Made by a program: the position numbers and the translations under genes. Positions 18,013-29,754 of a stretch of DNA of 64,000 nucleotides are shown one piece after another; within the stretch, counting starts at the first letter, position 1, and each line of letters begins with the position of its first letter. Below the pieces are notes generated by a model that saw only the letters and a list, made by a program, of their open reading frames with translations, made no database searches and was not told where the DNA came from. Location: the NCBI GenBank assembly GCA_001949185.1, contig BDGG01000024.1, forward strand, positions 6,828 to 70,827. The letters run 5' to 3'. This stretch comes from Ramazzottius varieornatus (Eukaryota > Tardigrada > Eutardigrada > Parachela > Ramazzottiidae).

Positions 18013-19346
18013 GACGAATTGTGGTTTCTGTGCCAGCTTGCATCCAGCCAAAGTGGTCCGGAGCTGCGGAAGCAGTGTCAAGTTTCCACGCAGCTTCGTC
18101 AGCAGTACACGGATCGATTGAAGCTCGCAGGGCGTTCCTTTCAAATGAGCGATGTCTGGTAAAATAAAGTGCTAATTGGTTTCGCTGGTTTTCATCCGTC
18201 TTTCTGTGTGGTTGCAGGAATCGTCAGAAAGAGATAGAAGTGCGAGAAATCCTGCACGGCGAACTGGACTCGCGGCAGAGGTTGATCAACGACCAGCTGA
18301 TCCAGTGCCAGGACACCAAAGAGTGGGCCGACAAGACCAAGAACGCCAAGCAGCTGACCAACATCTCTGTCAGTGCCGTCCGACAAGCCAAGAACCCCGG
18401 CCCCATGGGACGGGACGAAGAGACGGGCAAGAAGTTGTACAAAGTGGAGAGGATCCTGGGCGTCGAGTGGTACCAAGGCAAGATGTGGTACCTCATCAAA
18501 TGGGAAGGTTAGCATCTTAATTTTGTTGCTCACCGAATATTGCTCGCCCAATATTCACACTCTGTGGTATTTTCTAGGCTGGGCACTGGAAGAAAGCACA
18601 TGGGAAGTCAATGTTCAAGCGGAAGAATGCGTCAAGTACTTTTACAAAATGTTCGGGTGAGTTTAAGGTTCTTGTCTAACCACCAAACTGTGCGCGAAAA
18701 ATTAGCGGGATTATCGATCTCGATACTTTTCCATTTTTCATCTAGAAAACCTTTCGACTTGAAGAAGAAGATTCTGTCACCGGAAGGCGACGAATTTGAA
18801 GCGTGGGAGAAGGAGCACAAAACTCTGACACCGGTCAAGTCCAAGACACGCAATGGCAAAACCAAGTCGCTCAAACGCAAAAAAGACGATACTCAAACAC
18901 CAAAACAAATTCCAGACAAAACACCAATGGTTAGTCCAGAAAGCCAAGCTGAGCCGAGAAGTGTCCAGACTATCGAAATAATCACCCTTTCCGACGAAGA
19001 AACTAACGAAGCCGCTGTTCCATCAGTATCGGCACGAACAAACAAGGCTGATTCAAGCAAGGGAGTCAGCTGGGAGTCTCTTGGGCAAAGTGAGGCTTCT
19101 GGGTCGCTTGAGCCAAAGAGAAGGAAGCATCATGGTCGGGAAAAGAAGGCGGCAACGAGCGTCAAGGTGGAGGCCATCCTGAAGAGTATGCGCGATGTTC
19201 AAGGCAAGAAGTGGTACTTGGTCCGCTGGAGCGGATCGACCAGTGGCCAGTCGGAGTGGGAAGCCGAGAAGGACCTGCGAGACGCCAAACACGGAGACGC
19301 CATCGAACTCTTCATCAGTCAAACCAAGTATGCACAGCAGTCGTAG
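18013..19346 (+). CDS. Chromodomain protein with two chromo-like modules (5' end not defined)
   Basis: Exons 18013-18158, 18218-18507, 18578-18656, 18746-19346 join in phase. The first part is helical and charged (SFQMSDVWNRQKEIEVREIL). A chromodomain follows across exons 2-3: YKVERILGVEWYQGKMWYLI, then KWEGWALEESTWEV, with aromatic cage positions filled. A long Lys/Ser/Thr-rich linker with acidic LSDEE leads to a second chromo-like module (VKVEAILKSMRD, KKWYLVRWSGS, SEWEAEKDL) at the C-terminus, stop TAG at 19344-19346. Such proteins read methylated histone tails or bind other chromatin proteins. It is not a canonical HP1 (linker far longer, first module preceded by a large N-terminal part). 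Exons upstream probably lie in 17.3-17.9 kb. Confidence 0.75.
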
Positions 19347-19394
19347 GTAACGATTCCAGGCGCGGAGTTGATTCGGCAAACAAACCCGGCAAAG

Positions 19395-19550
19395 ATTTTT
19401 ATCCCAAGTGACGCATTCTTTCAGCAAACAACACTGAAAACGTATGCCACTTGGAGGAACAAACCAACTCGACAAGATTGTTGTTTCAAGTGGCGCGCAC
19501 ACTCGGTCTTGTTGACTGAAAGCGTGCGCCACTTGGGAAAGGTCAGCATG
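19395..19550. repeat. Palindromic GTGCGCCAC repeat, tandem pair
   Basis: Copies at about 19395-19460 (AAGTGACGCATT / AACGTATGCCACTTGG) and 19485-19550 (CAAGTGGCGCGCAC / GTGCGCCACTTGGG), both preceded by GGCAAACAAACCC or ACAAACCAACTCGACAAG. Directly 3' of the chromodomain gene. Confidence 0.8.
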
Positions 19551-20364
19551 TCGAGTTTTTCCCAATCTGCCTTTTTTCTACAAAAGTTTCTACGTAGTTT
19601 GTTCTCGGCACGGCCTTGACAAGCGTTGTGTATTTCGTAGAAAAAGGGCAGAAACTTTGGCACGGCCCTGATGAGTATTTCCATAGAAGAACAGCGTTGA
19701 GAACTTGAGCGCTGAATAACTCCTTCCAACTACAGTAAATCACCAATATTCTGATACTGTTCTGGAAGATACTGTACGCACGGTACACGACGTAAGAATA
19801 GTTGACCTAGTTTGCCTTCGTGTTGCAGCGACCGAAGAAGGACCGCTCCGAAGCACTGCATGGCAAAAGGCACAAGCCACAGCTCAGCCCATTAAACATT
19901 CGACACGGAAAGGTGATTTTACTAAATGTTGGCCAGCCGTTAATTTCCCGACTTTTTTTGTCAACGTCTGTGCACAGTAGAGCCAGACGTGGTTACTTTA
20001 GCAGAGTACCTGACGAAAATGTTTTCTAATTTTATGCACTGTGCTCCAGCTCGGCGTCCGTTTGCCTTGTTGTAATTTTCTGTCCTTTCCTTCCGTGGGT
20101 TTCTAAACACGCTCCTAACGTTGTCCGTTTTATTTTTAACTCAAAATACTCTGGCGAATGTTCTTCCCTCCAGCGTTTAGCAATAGGGGGTTACAGCAAA
20201 GTTTTTAACGTTCACAATAAACTTTTTTCAGTTTAGTTGGACCCAGAGTTGTACGGTGGAGGGAAGGTCGGCTCCACAAGCGCCATACTCGGCGACGATG
20301 CTGGCTGAGCGTTTACAAAAAGGGTAAAGTGAAGAAAAATGTCTGTGGAAAGTTGTCAGGAAAG

Positions 20365-23281
20365 TTAGAAGCGAATGGCTCCCGTTTGTATCCTGTGGAA
20401 GATGTCGTTGGTTAGTGGCTGGTAGGAGGACGTTGTGGCCTCCCAATAGTACAAGTGGTCCTGGCCCACTTTGTCCAGATCGTAGGCGGCTTCACGTAGC
20501 CGCACCTTCATGATCTTAAACGTACCTGCCGTAACCATGTCCAAATTAAAAAAGCAGGCAACAGGGTTTGACTAAAGCAGAGACTCGAGGTCGTAGGACA
20601 CAAGCTAGCAGTCGACGTACCGGTCACTTCCAATTGTGCGCCCAAGAAGCGCAGGAAGAGCGGACGGGCGAAGGCCGCCAAGCCTTGCTTGATATCATCC
20701 GACAGCTTCTTCATGTCAACGTCGGAATCCAAGCACGCTATACAGGCCATGCCAGCTTTCCCTTCGCAACCTGCAGAGAAAGCAACATTAATCAACCGCC
20801 CCAACGGCTGGTCCAATTGGAGTGTCTGGCAGAAACCAGACAAGTTTAGTTTTCCCAAGTGGCGCACTTTGACAGTATGATTGGCCAAGAGGGTGCGCCA
20901 CTTGGGAAAAAACAATCTTGTCCAGTTGATTTTTCGGGTCTGATTTTCACCTGGAACATCCACTCCAAATGCTGCCACATCAACATCATGTGTCAATCTG
21001 CTAATGGTCCCCTCCACTTCGGTGGTTGAGACGTTCTCGCCTTTCCAACGAAAAGTGTCACCCGTCCGATCCACAAAGAAAACATAGTCTTCCTCATCCT
21101 ATGACAAAATAAAAAGGTAAGAAAATGGCACTTCAACTGGGTCAAGTCGACCGTACCTTCACTAAAATATCGCCTGTACGAAAGAATACATCGCCAATCT
21201 CAAAGACATTCTGTAGTTTCTTCTTCTGTGTGGCGTCTTTCTGCAGATAGCCGTCGAACTGGCTGAACTTGTTGTTGGAAATCCTGCCGATGAGTTCGCC
21301 AGGTTCGTTGGCTTTACAAAGTATGCATAAGCCGCGGTCGTTCCTGATGGGTTCATTGGTTTCTCTGTCGACTCTGATCACGTACTGCTGCTTGACGTAC
21401 TCCACCCATTTGGAGGAGAAGCCGATGGCGCCTGGTTTACCGTCAAAGTTGACCATGCCAACGTTACCCTCCGTCGAGCCATAACACTCGGCCACCATCC
21501 TGATACCGAACCTCTCGACGAACTCTGTCCAGATCTGCGGCCGCAGTCCCACACCGTAGATGAGTCGAAGGGAATGGCCTTTGTCCATTGGGGAAGGTGG
21601 CTGAGCCAACAAGTAGCGACACAGTTCGCCCACATAGTGGAAGACCGTACACTGGTACTGACGGATGTCCTCCCAGAAACGCGAAGCCGAGAAGGACTTG
21701 CGCAGAACCACGGTGGTACCGAAGAAGAGCGCTTGTCCGATAGCGATCAGTCCCCCAGCACTGAAACGAACAGTGCCTCCTATAGCTACAATGGCAGCTC
21801 GGCAAACAAGCCCAAAAACAATTGTCATCCCAAGTGGCGCACTTCTCTCTGATATTAGGCTCGAAGCGTGCGCCACTTTGGACAACGATCCTGTCGATCT
21901 TTTCTCTGCCAAGTGGCGCACGTTATCATCCAATAACACCGAACAGATGCGCCACTTGCGAAGTTTCTTCCCCTAGGTTCTGATGGAGTTACCTGTGGTA
22001 CAGCGGAAGTGTGCAGTACAGCACATCATCCCCCCTAATCCTGATGATGTAATGATGGGAGATGGCGTAAGTGTACAGACGGTGGGTGCTGATCAAGCAG
22101 GGCTTGGGCAAGCCCGTGGTCCCCGACGTGTAGATGTAGTAGACCGTGTCGTAGTAGCCTACTGCCCTTCGCACTTCCGGTTTAGTCGGCGGTTGCTCCT
22201 TCAACAGTTCATCCAGGCATGACAAGTCGGTCTTTGTGTTTGTTAGGTCTCGGTCCTCGCAGAAGAGAAGGGTTCGCTGGACGGTGGGCAGAGCGGACTG
22301 GATGGGCAGGTAGTTGACCAGAAGGTCTAGGCCCACGATAACCACTTTGGCCTTGGCTGTCGTAATGGCGTGCTTCAGGGCTTCATCCTTGACGTTGATG
22401 TTGATCAGCGCCGCGATAACGCCAATCTTGTTTAGACCCAACCACATTGCAATGTACTGCGGACTAGAAAGATGAAAAGGTTATTCGTAAAAGAAGGCGC
22501 GTACTACTGTATTATCACCCGCCTCCATCTGAAGCGTCCGCAGAAAGTAAACAGAAGGTAAGTTCCGCAAAATGAGAACTCTGGCAACAAACTCGACAAG
22601 ATTGGTTTGCCAAGTGGCGCACGTGTCCAGTGTTATCGACCGACAGCGCGCGCCACTTGGCCACACCATCTTGTCGAGCAGAGTTGTTTTCCCAAGTAGC
22701 GCACGTACACTGTCTTGTTGGCTGGATACGTGCGCCTGTTTGGGGAACAAACTCGCCGACTTGTCTACCGCTCCCCCAAAAATATCAAGATTAATATTTG
22801 AACACTAGTTTCAGGGGGACGGCAGAAAAAAAACCGGGAAGCTGCGGACCATACCAAGAGGTGGCGACGAGTGCCACGCAGTCTCCCTTTTCCAGCTTCT
22901 CAGCATTCAAAAAGTGATTGGCCACCCGGTTGGCATAATCGTCCACCTGTTGCGCTGTCCACCTCGCATCGCCATAACGGAAGATGACCTTATCTCCATG
23001 TTTCTTCAGCCTTCGCTCAAAGATAGTGGCCGCTGAGAGATTCTCTTTGCCCCTCAGGAATGTGTACAGAACAACCTGCGCCGATCCAAGGGCGGCCCTA
23101 CAACGAGCAAGTATCAAAGCCTAATTGACCATCGTGCGCGGATGAATCAAGTGCTTACCGATATTCCCGTCGAGCAAAGCGTCCAACAACACCGGGAAAG
23201 ACACTTGGGTAATACCATAGCGCAAAGGGTAAAACCAACAAAAGGAAAAGAATGTAATGTCCGCCTAGCAGGAAAACAACA
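20365..23281 (-). CDS. SLC27A: Long-chain fatty acid transport protein / very-long-chain acyl-CoA synthetase (SLC27 family)
   Basis: Seven exons found: complement(23159-23281), (22855-23097), (21993-22463), (21157-21760), (20951-21098), (20621-20770), (20365-20525); every phase fits. Exon 1 of this set encodes a membrane helix (YILFLLLVLPFALWYYP). The AMP-binding motif YIYTSGTTGLPK is in exon 3, followed by VLYCTLPLYHSAGGLIAIGQ; the FATP signature GDTFRWKGENVSTTEVEG is in exon 5; the end reads RIQTGAIRF. It activates fatty acids with CoA at membranes and so drives uptake. The start codon exon is not fixed; an ATG near 23507 (MASGLPLALFFTV) is possible. Introns hold palindromic repeats at 20.85, 21.83-21.96 and 22.6-22.75 kb. 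A fused fragment copy lies at 9604-9792. Confidence 0.93.
20850..20915. repeat. Palindromic GTGCGCCAC repeat in a FATP intron
   Basis: CCCAAGTGGCGCAC and GTGCGCCACTTGGG, perfect 14-bp inner arms; tail CAATCTTGTCCAGTT. Confidence 0.85.
21800..21965. repeat. Palindromic GTGCGCCAC repeat, tandem pair in a FATP intron
   Basis: Copies at about 21825-21890 and 21905-21962; the first is preceded by CAGCTCGGCAAACAAGC and they are linked by CGATCCTGTCGATC. Confidence 0.85.
22580..22748. repeat. Palindromic GTGCGCCAC repeat, tandem pair in a FATP intron
   Basis: Copies at about 22605-22665 and 22688-22745, with the most complete outer arms in the window: CAAACTCGACAAGATTG before and CCATCTTGTCGAG after the first copy. 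Confidence 0.85.
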
Positions 23282-23284
23282 CTG

Positions 23285-24068
23285 CAGACGGGCAAAACAT
23301 ACCCCAGAAAGATCACCGATTTATCCATCATTATTTCTTTTCATATTATTCCATGGACTGAAAAGTCATCTAAATGTTTCAGAAGAGTAATCTCCTGTGG
23401 AAATGACTTTGGCGTGTTGTCTGCTGATAATGTGACAACAGGCTGGGTATACGGAAGGACGAAGTGGAACGGTAAAGAATAGCGCTAGCGGCAAACCGGA
23501 TGCCATATTATATCATGACGATAAAAAGCGCAACAGCCAAGGCGTCCGGTATGGCCTACAGCGTCACGGACCCTCGTTTGTTTACTTCCCATCCGCTATC
23601 CACCATATCGGACTGAAACAGTCATGTGTGCCCACGGTATACAGGTTCTGTTTGTGGTCTGTACTCGTGTCAAGTTGACTTTCTGGCGGGCAAAGTCCCT
23701 TTTAAAGCTGTATTTGGGGGAAAGATTACGCCATTTGCACTTTGAACTTGACATCTGCCACACCAGCGGCAATCTCTCAGATAAATCTTCCCTGCAGATT
23801 CCTTAATCAGTCCTCACCTACTTGACTTCGTCAAAACGGCTTCTCCGCTGCATGCATTCACTGACTTCGGTACACAGTCGTTTATCCAACATTTCGTTTC
23901 AAACTGTGGAAACGCCGTGATAAAACGATATTATCGAGTGTTGTCTACTGTGCTTGTAAAATTAATTGTATGTACAAATTTGAAGTCAACCTTTGTTAAA
24001 CGCAGGACCATGCTTTGGCTAAACATGTATTAACAGCTTCAGAGTCCGGACAGAAAACTTACAAGATA
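23285..24068. other. Gap between FATP and STRIP
   Basis: Holds the likely FATP 5' exon (ATG about 23507 on the minus strand) and promoter side. Nothing else coding is supported. Confidence 0.4.
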
Positions 24069-24069
24069 G

Positions 24070-27000
24070 TCACGTCAGAGTCTTCTGCAGGAGAAGCTGA
24101 TCCCAGTCGATCTGCGCCTCAAAGACCTCACGCTTCAGCCATTCTTCGTAGTCATACCTGCAATAACTCACCCAAGTTACTTCTGGAAACGACATCCAGC
24201 CCACAACTGTACTGAAGACAAGAGGGAAACTCAAGCCGAACCTGCATACCTCAGTCCAGACACTTATCATGAACGGGAAGTATGCAGGTACATGTCACAC
24301 CTCTATATCTCCCCTCTAACGAGTCAAACTGTACCTGAAGTTGTCTGGTAGGCTGACACGCATGCTCAGAGCCCCGGCCAGGCTGTGATCTAACGACTGG
24401 AACTCTTCCAGGCCAGGCTGGACATATGGGGCATTAGGTCTCAGGATGTGATGGTAGCGGCGGTTGTTGAAGACGTCCAACAAGACGCGCAACTTCCGCT
24501 CCTCCACCTGACAATCCACACGCTTCACTTCATGCTCCGGCACTACAAGGAGCAAGCCCATTCTCTAGCGTTTGTTCCTTCGTTATGCATCGATCAGTCC
24601 GTACAAGAGACCGTGAAAATGATGCTGAGCTATTTTCCCCTACGAAATACCGGTCAAGGCCGTGCTGGGCACGAACTTGACGGCCACAGTACATCCTTAC
24701 CGTTGCCATAAGCCCAGTCGTCCATCAGACGATGGCGGACCTTCTCATAGATGGCTGATAGTGTCCGCATATTCATCCTTCGCCACTGCCTTCCCAGGAA
24801 TTTGGACTGCAGTTTGAGAGCTTTCAGCGTGTATAACTGCATGACACAGTGGCGAACTCTGAGAGCCCGCTTGAGGATGGCGGCCGACTTGAAGAGCACC
24901 AGAACCTAAACCACGCAAACCATCAATTTCCGGTCAACATCGGGCTATTGAATGTAACGAGCATGAAGCAGAACGTACTAAAATGCGCGATCGTTTCCAT
25001 TTGGCCAGCTTGTTGAGGACGCGCATGAGGTTGATGCAGGAGTGAAGGTTGCGCCAGACGATGACCTGATCACCCATCACTTCCAGCTGTTCTTTGGAGA
25101 TCTCAGGAGAGGTTAGGTAACAGCAGGCTGGATAGTTCAGCACCGGCACCCTAACAAGCACAGGCACTAAAAGCTCGGCAGAAAGACAGGATTGGTTCCA
25201 ACAAGTGGCGCACATTCCCGGCAGTACCGGCTGCAAGCGTGCGCCACTTGGAAAAACCATCTTGTCACATTTGTTTGCTTTTCCCAAGTGACTCAGGTCT
25301 TCCGCGTTATCGGCTAGCAGTGTGCGTCACTTGGGAAAACGATCTTGCCCTTATCGTTCGCCTAAGTGACCATTATCGAGACGCCTACCAGGAAAAATTG
25401 CTTAGGATAATAAGTATCTTACTCGTTTCTGGCAAGAACGTGTCCCATGATATTCTGGTTGAGGAACTTGAGGATGAGCGCCATACAGTTGGCCATCACA
25501 AGGTGCTGCGCCACCGTTTCAAACTACAGAACGAAAACCAGATGCTTTCATACTGCAGTTCAATGAATGGGTATTCAACTGTGTGGTCGACAAATGATTA
25601 GTACCTGATAAACGTGGTTGGTCTTGAGCTGTTTGAGCAGTAGAAGGATGACGGAGCTGATGGTCTTGACCAGGATCTCTTTATGGCGGTTGGTGTCCAC
25701 CGTCATTCTCATACTCTGAATGACGTTCGTCCTGCAAATGACATGCCTTTACTGCATATATTTTTTGCCTATCATCCATGCTTTCTCATGCTGATACTTT
25801 TCCTTACGGTGGGTGTTCCGGAAGAACATCGGTGACGACGTTCAACGAGTCCGGTTTGGCTTTGGTTGTCGGTGAAGAGGCCAGCAGGACTTTCAACAGA
25901 GCAATCTACGACGCAAAGAAACGAGCTCCGTTTCACAATGGAACATAAAAACTGACTTGGTCGAGACAAACAAGTCCACTTCCGGTTGGCCACTTACAAC
26001 GTAGTTGCCCATCTGCAGCAGCAAGGCTTGGTACATCCTTTCCACCGGCGAATCCGCCACTCCATCGTCCTTCTGCAGAGAAAACAACCATCAGCCGAAA
26101 TTGTACGAAACTTTGACAGGAGAATGTCGGAGAGGAAGTCTTTATCGTTACCTGCGACATGGGATACTTGGCGATGGCTTTCTCCTTGGCCAACTGGACA
26201 TCGCTCAGCGAGACGTAGACATACTTTCGCATCACCTGAATACTCTCCTCGATCGGCTTGGGCAGTCCAATCAAGGTGGCGTTATCGTCCGGAAGACTGA
26301 CGCCCACAAACTTGTCTCGCGAAGTGTGGATGAACCTGCCCAGGGAAAAAGCAGTCGATTTACTGGAGATCGCTTTCCCGAGTGGCGCACGTTTCCATTG
26401 GTAATGGCTGAACACATGCGCCACATGAGAAAAACGCAGGCTCGCCAAGTTTGTTGATATTCCCACGTGGCGCACGACTTTAACGTTACTGGCTGACAGC
26501 GTGCGTCACTTGGAGAAACGATTTTGTCGAGTTTGTTTACTAGAAATTTCGGTTGATTAATGTGGTATCTCGTTACCTGTCGATTTCTTCTTGGCGAACC
26601 TTGGGTGTCCAGGGCAGACTCTTGGACCAGGGCAGTTCCGGTCGTGTCGTAAAGGCTTCCGGTTGCGAGTCGGTGCGCTTGGTGGGATGCTCGATATGCT
26701 TGACTTCCAGCTCTTCCTTGATATCTTCCCGTTCGTCGTCCACATTCGGCGGCTCGTCGCTCTCCTGTACGTTGCTGAACCAGAAAGCCGGTGCGTTGGT
26801 GTCGGCGCTGCCATTCGACGGTTGCGTCTACAGCGACAAAAACCCAGACCATCTCGCACATCATTTGCAGTCCAACTAAGAACAAAAGCGGGTTTAGCCT
26901 ACCTTGTATTTGGAGAGTGTCGAGTTGCGCCGACCCTTTCCTCCATCGACCATTTCGGAAGCGGACAGCGGCGGCGTGGAGGCCCGCATCCTGCCAGCCA

Positions 27001-28966
27001 CCTCCAGCGTGTCTTCGCTAATCGGACTCAACCCCGCAGCGGCTCGCCGTTCATTCTTATCCTTCTTCAGCTCGAACATTCCCCCACCGGAGGCCTATAG
27101 ATGAGAAAAAGCATAAACTACTGTGCTGGATCAATTACTCGCATTTTATCCAGAAGAGGGCGCAACGCGGACCAGTGAGAGGTTCAACCTACATACACAA
27201 AGCAGTACATTTAACGTCGACCGGAAATATGCAGGTACATGTCGCACTAGTACATTCTGGAAATTACTAGAGCATAAGAATAGCCGCCCAGGACGTACCA
27301 AGAGAATTTTCCAGATGAGTAGAAGGATTTTCTTCAGCGGATAGTGCGGTGCCGAACCACTGGCAAACTTGAGGAAGAGTTCGAAGAGTGACTGTAAGAT
27401 GATAGTCTTGCCGAAGATGACGCTGCCCAACTCTTCCGCCAGTTCCCTGCGTTGCTCATCGTGCGAGCTGTCCATTCCGTCGGGTCGGCGCATCAGCTCC
27501 ACCATGCTGTACAGAATGTTACACAGTGTTCGCATCTGCTTACTGTCAGCGATGGACAAGGCCGGCAATCGGATCAGATTCCGAGGGGCACTAAAACGAA
27601 TCTTCCGTTACATTAGCGGCATTCCAGGCAACATGGGACGTCGGCACGACTTCGTTCATGTAAGTGGCGCACAGTCCCGCTAACGACAATGAAAACGTGC
27701 ACCACCTGAGGAAAGCGATTTGGGTGAAGTGTTTGCCGACGCTCCACATTAGAAACATTCATGAACGAATCCCTATTCAACTTAAGGTCAGCAGGGATAG
27801 TGTTCTCGACTTACTCTGCTTCAAGTAGAAGAAGCTGGACGAACAGCTTCAGCGCTCCCAAGCGATGGAAGCGGAAAGCGTTGTCGCGCGCGACCATCAA
27901 GACGTGATCTTTCTCGATGTGAAGGAAGGCACCTACCAACAAAACAGCTTGTCGGTAAGCGTGTATCTCTAGACAGTTTGAGATATAGCTGGTTTCGGAA
28001 CGATCTGGGTATACCTTGAAGTAAATACAGCGCAGTGCGGCAAGCTTCCGAACGGATAGGTGCTTCCTGTCGCTCGCAGTGCTCCAAGACGTTCTCCATG
28101 AAGGAAAGCTTCGTCCGTTCTGGCAGAGCCTCCCATGAGACATCTCTCGAACCTGCAAATGCGCAAAGGTGTGTAGCCATCTCTTACGCTGGAAGGATAA
28201 AAGACCTTTCGCCAGCAAAGGAGCACCCTTGCTAGCGGCAAGGGTGCTGCAGTGATACACACTTACATGACATTACTGGTATTACACACGACACCACAAC
28301 ATGTGGAAGGCGTCACAGGATTGGTACGTTAACCGGTCGAAGATGCACAAATCGATGACGTCCTGTACGAACGAACAGTATGTTTTCAAAAGTTACCCGT
28401 ATGGACGTCAGGAGCACCCTTTCGCCATGTATCCCAGTGTTCCAGGAAAGCGTGATAATTGCACAGGAACTCCGGTACCTCCGAGTAACTGTAAAGCTCT
28501 AGAAAAAAGAAGAAACCATCGAAATGTCAAATTTGTGCAGTCTAGAAGACACATTCTCCATCAGGCTGCTGCTTACCCGATAACTCCACCTGCAAGGTAT
28601 CCGCGTCTCCATAATCGTAAATCAAGTCCGGATCGTCCTGCGAGCCGCCACCCTGCAAGCGCACAACAACGATCTAAAAAGAGAGGTAATATTTCAGGAA
28701 AAGAAACGTACGGGAAAGTCTTCGGGGCCATTGCTGTCACGGCTGAGTTTATTCCACGGGACATCATTGCGTCGCTGTCCACCGCTCCAGGGGCTTTCCA
28801 GATCACCAAACAAGTCCGCATCGCCATCTCCAATCTCCAGAGAGGGCAAGATGGGGACGGAGCAGGAGGGAATGTCCTTGTCGTCCAGTGGCTCACTGCA
28901 GGAGTCCAACTCAGCAAGCACGTCTGCGCTCACGCCTTCCATCACCAGCTCTCCACCGTTGTGCAT
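24070..28966 (-). CDS. STRIP1: Striatin-interacting protein (STRIP/Far11), STRIPAK subunit
   Basis: Seventeen exons assemble into one frame of 893 residues (vertebrate STRIP1 is about 840). Exon spans on the minus strand: 28712-28966, 28577-28652, 28397-28498, 28015-28152, 27815-27932, 27299-27590, 26903-27094, 26577-26827, 26152-26335, 25998-26072, 25808-25905, 25605-25731, 25423-25523, 24979-25150, 24701-24905, 24335-24542, 24070-24157. Diagnostic stretches: LYSYSEVPEFLCNYHAFLEH in exon 3, MRASTPPLSASEM in exon 7, LPWTPKVRQEEIDRF at the exon 8/9 join, HRLMDDWAYGN in exon 15, and the end DYEEWLKREVFEAQIDWDQL. STRIP is the core scaffold of the STRIPAK phosphatase-kinase complex (striatin/PP2A with GCK-III kinases), acting in cell shape, endosome and Hippo signalling. 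Start chosen at the ATG 28966; 28942 is also possible. Five introns or gaps contain palindromic repeats, and two exon 1 fragments lie at 8.07 and 9.29 kb. Confidence 0.95.
25198..25345. repeat. Palindromic GTGCGCCAC repeat, tandem pair in a STRIP intron
   Basis: Copies at about 25200-25260 and 25282-25345; linker CCATCTTGTCACATTTGTTT. Preceded by AGCTCGGCAGAAAG. The second copy has AAGTGACTCA / GTGCGTCACTTGG, a compensated change that keeps pairing partly. Confidence 0.8.
26375..26530. repeat. Palindromic GTGCGCCAC repeat, tandem pair in a STRIP intron
   Basis: Copies at about 26378-26435 and 26460-26525, tail CGATTTTGTCGAGTTTGTTT after the second. Confidence 0.8.
27655..27715. repeat. Palindromic GTGCGCCAC repeat in a STRIP intron
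   Basis: TAAGTGGCGCAC and GTGCACCACCTGA around CCCGCTAACGACAATG; the right arm has decayed. Confidence 0.65.
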
Positions 28967-28969
28967 CTT

Positions 28970-29750
28970 CGTCCCTGAGCCTTTCTTAACCTGAATCACA
29001 CTTTCGACATGATGCCGTAGCACCACAAAACCAATGTTCTCGAAGCATTCGATCAGCAGTAGTGAGAGTGGGACACAAAACTTATGATAAGCAGCCTTTT
29101 ACCATACTGAGACCTCCCTATTGCCCGCCATCTGCCACATAGTCCCCACTTTTGGTGACTCGTAAGGTGAGGATGCGCTTTATCAATCAACATTGAACAA
29201 TCAACAATTACGCCGTCAGTTACAGTGTACGACAAAATTAACCGTTAAAAATGGGCGTAACACTGCAGCTAGAGCTTATTTAAAAATTAGCCACTGAGAA
29301 TTATGTTTTGCTGTATGCGCAAATTTCGTTGGCTTTATCCATCTGGCTCCATTTAACACCCATTTTTGACGGTTTATGTTGTCATACACTGTACCATACT
29401 GTACTTCCCAGGGACCTCTTCGTCTGAACTCGGAACCCATTCCATCCTAGTCCCGAATGGACCAAGTCCCATACATATTCGTTGGAACTTGGAATTTGCA
29501 GATGAAAGATACACACTTCCCTTAGCTGTCTTCCAGAAATACGCTACCATGACTGACCATACGTGACTGAAAATCATTTTATCGCCACAGCTGAACATGG
29601 CTTCTGAGCTCGTAACTCTATACAGCGTCACAATCAACGAACGGTTACATCAATATCCAATAACGAAACGGTGAAAGAAGAATGAACATAAGATATTCGT
29701 ATTTATTATCTGTGGAAATTTGAAAGCAAAGAGAAGAAATAACTCAAACC
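28970..29750. other. Gap between STRIP 5' end and HEXIM 3' end
   Basis: No gene supported. It must hold the STRIP promoter and the HEXIM 3' untranslated region; AT content rises after 29200. Confidence 0.4.
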
Positions 29751-29754
29751 GAGA

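Noticed and set aside
19828-20029. Plus-strand exon after GTTGCAG as an alternative last exon of the chromodomain gene
   Set aside because: It needs an internal donor (GTATGC) just before a natural stop, and no frame gives a convincing tail.
26553-27104. Several plus-strand frames over 100 codons
   Set aside because: They are antisense to STRIP exons 7 and 8, which are supported by family identity and splice phase.
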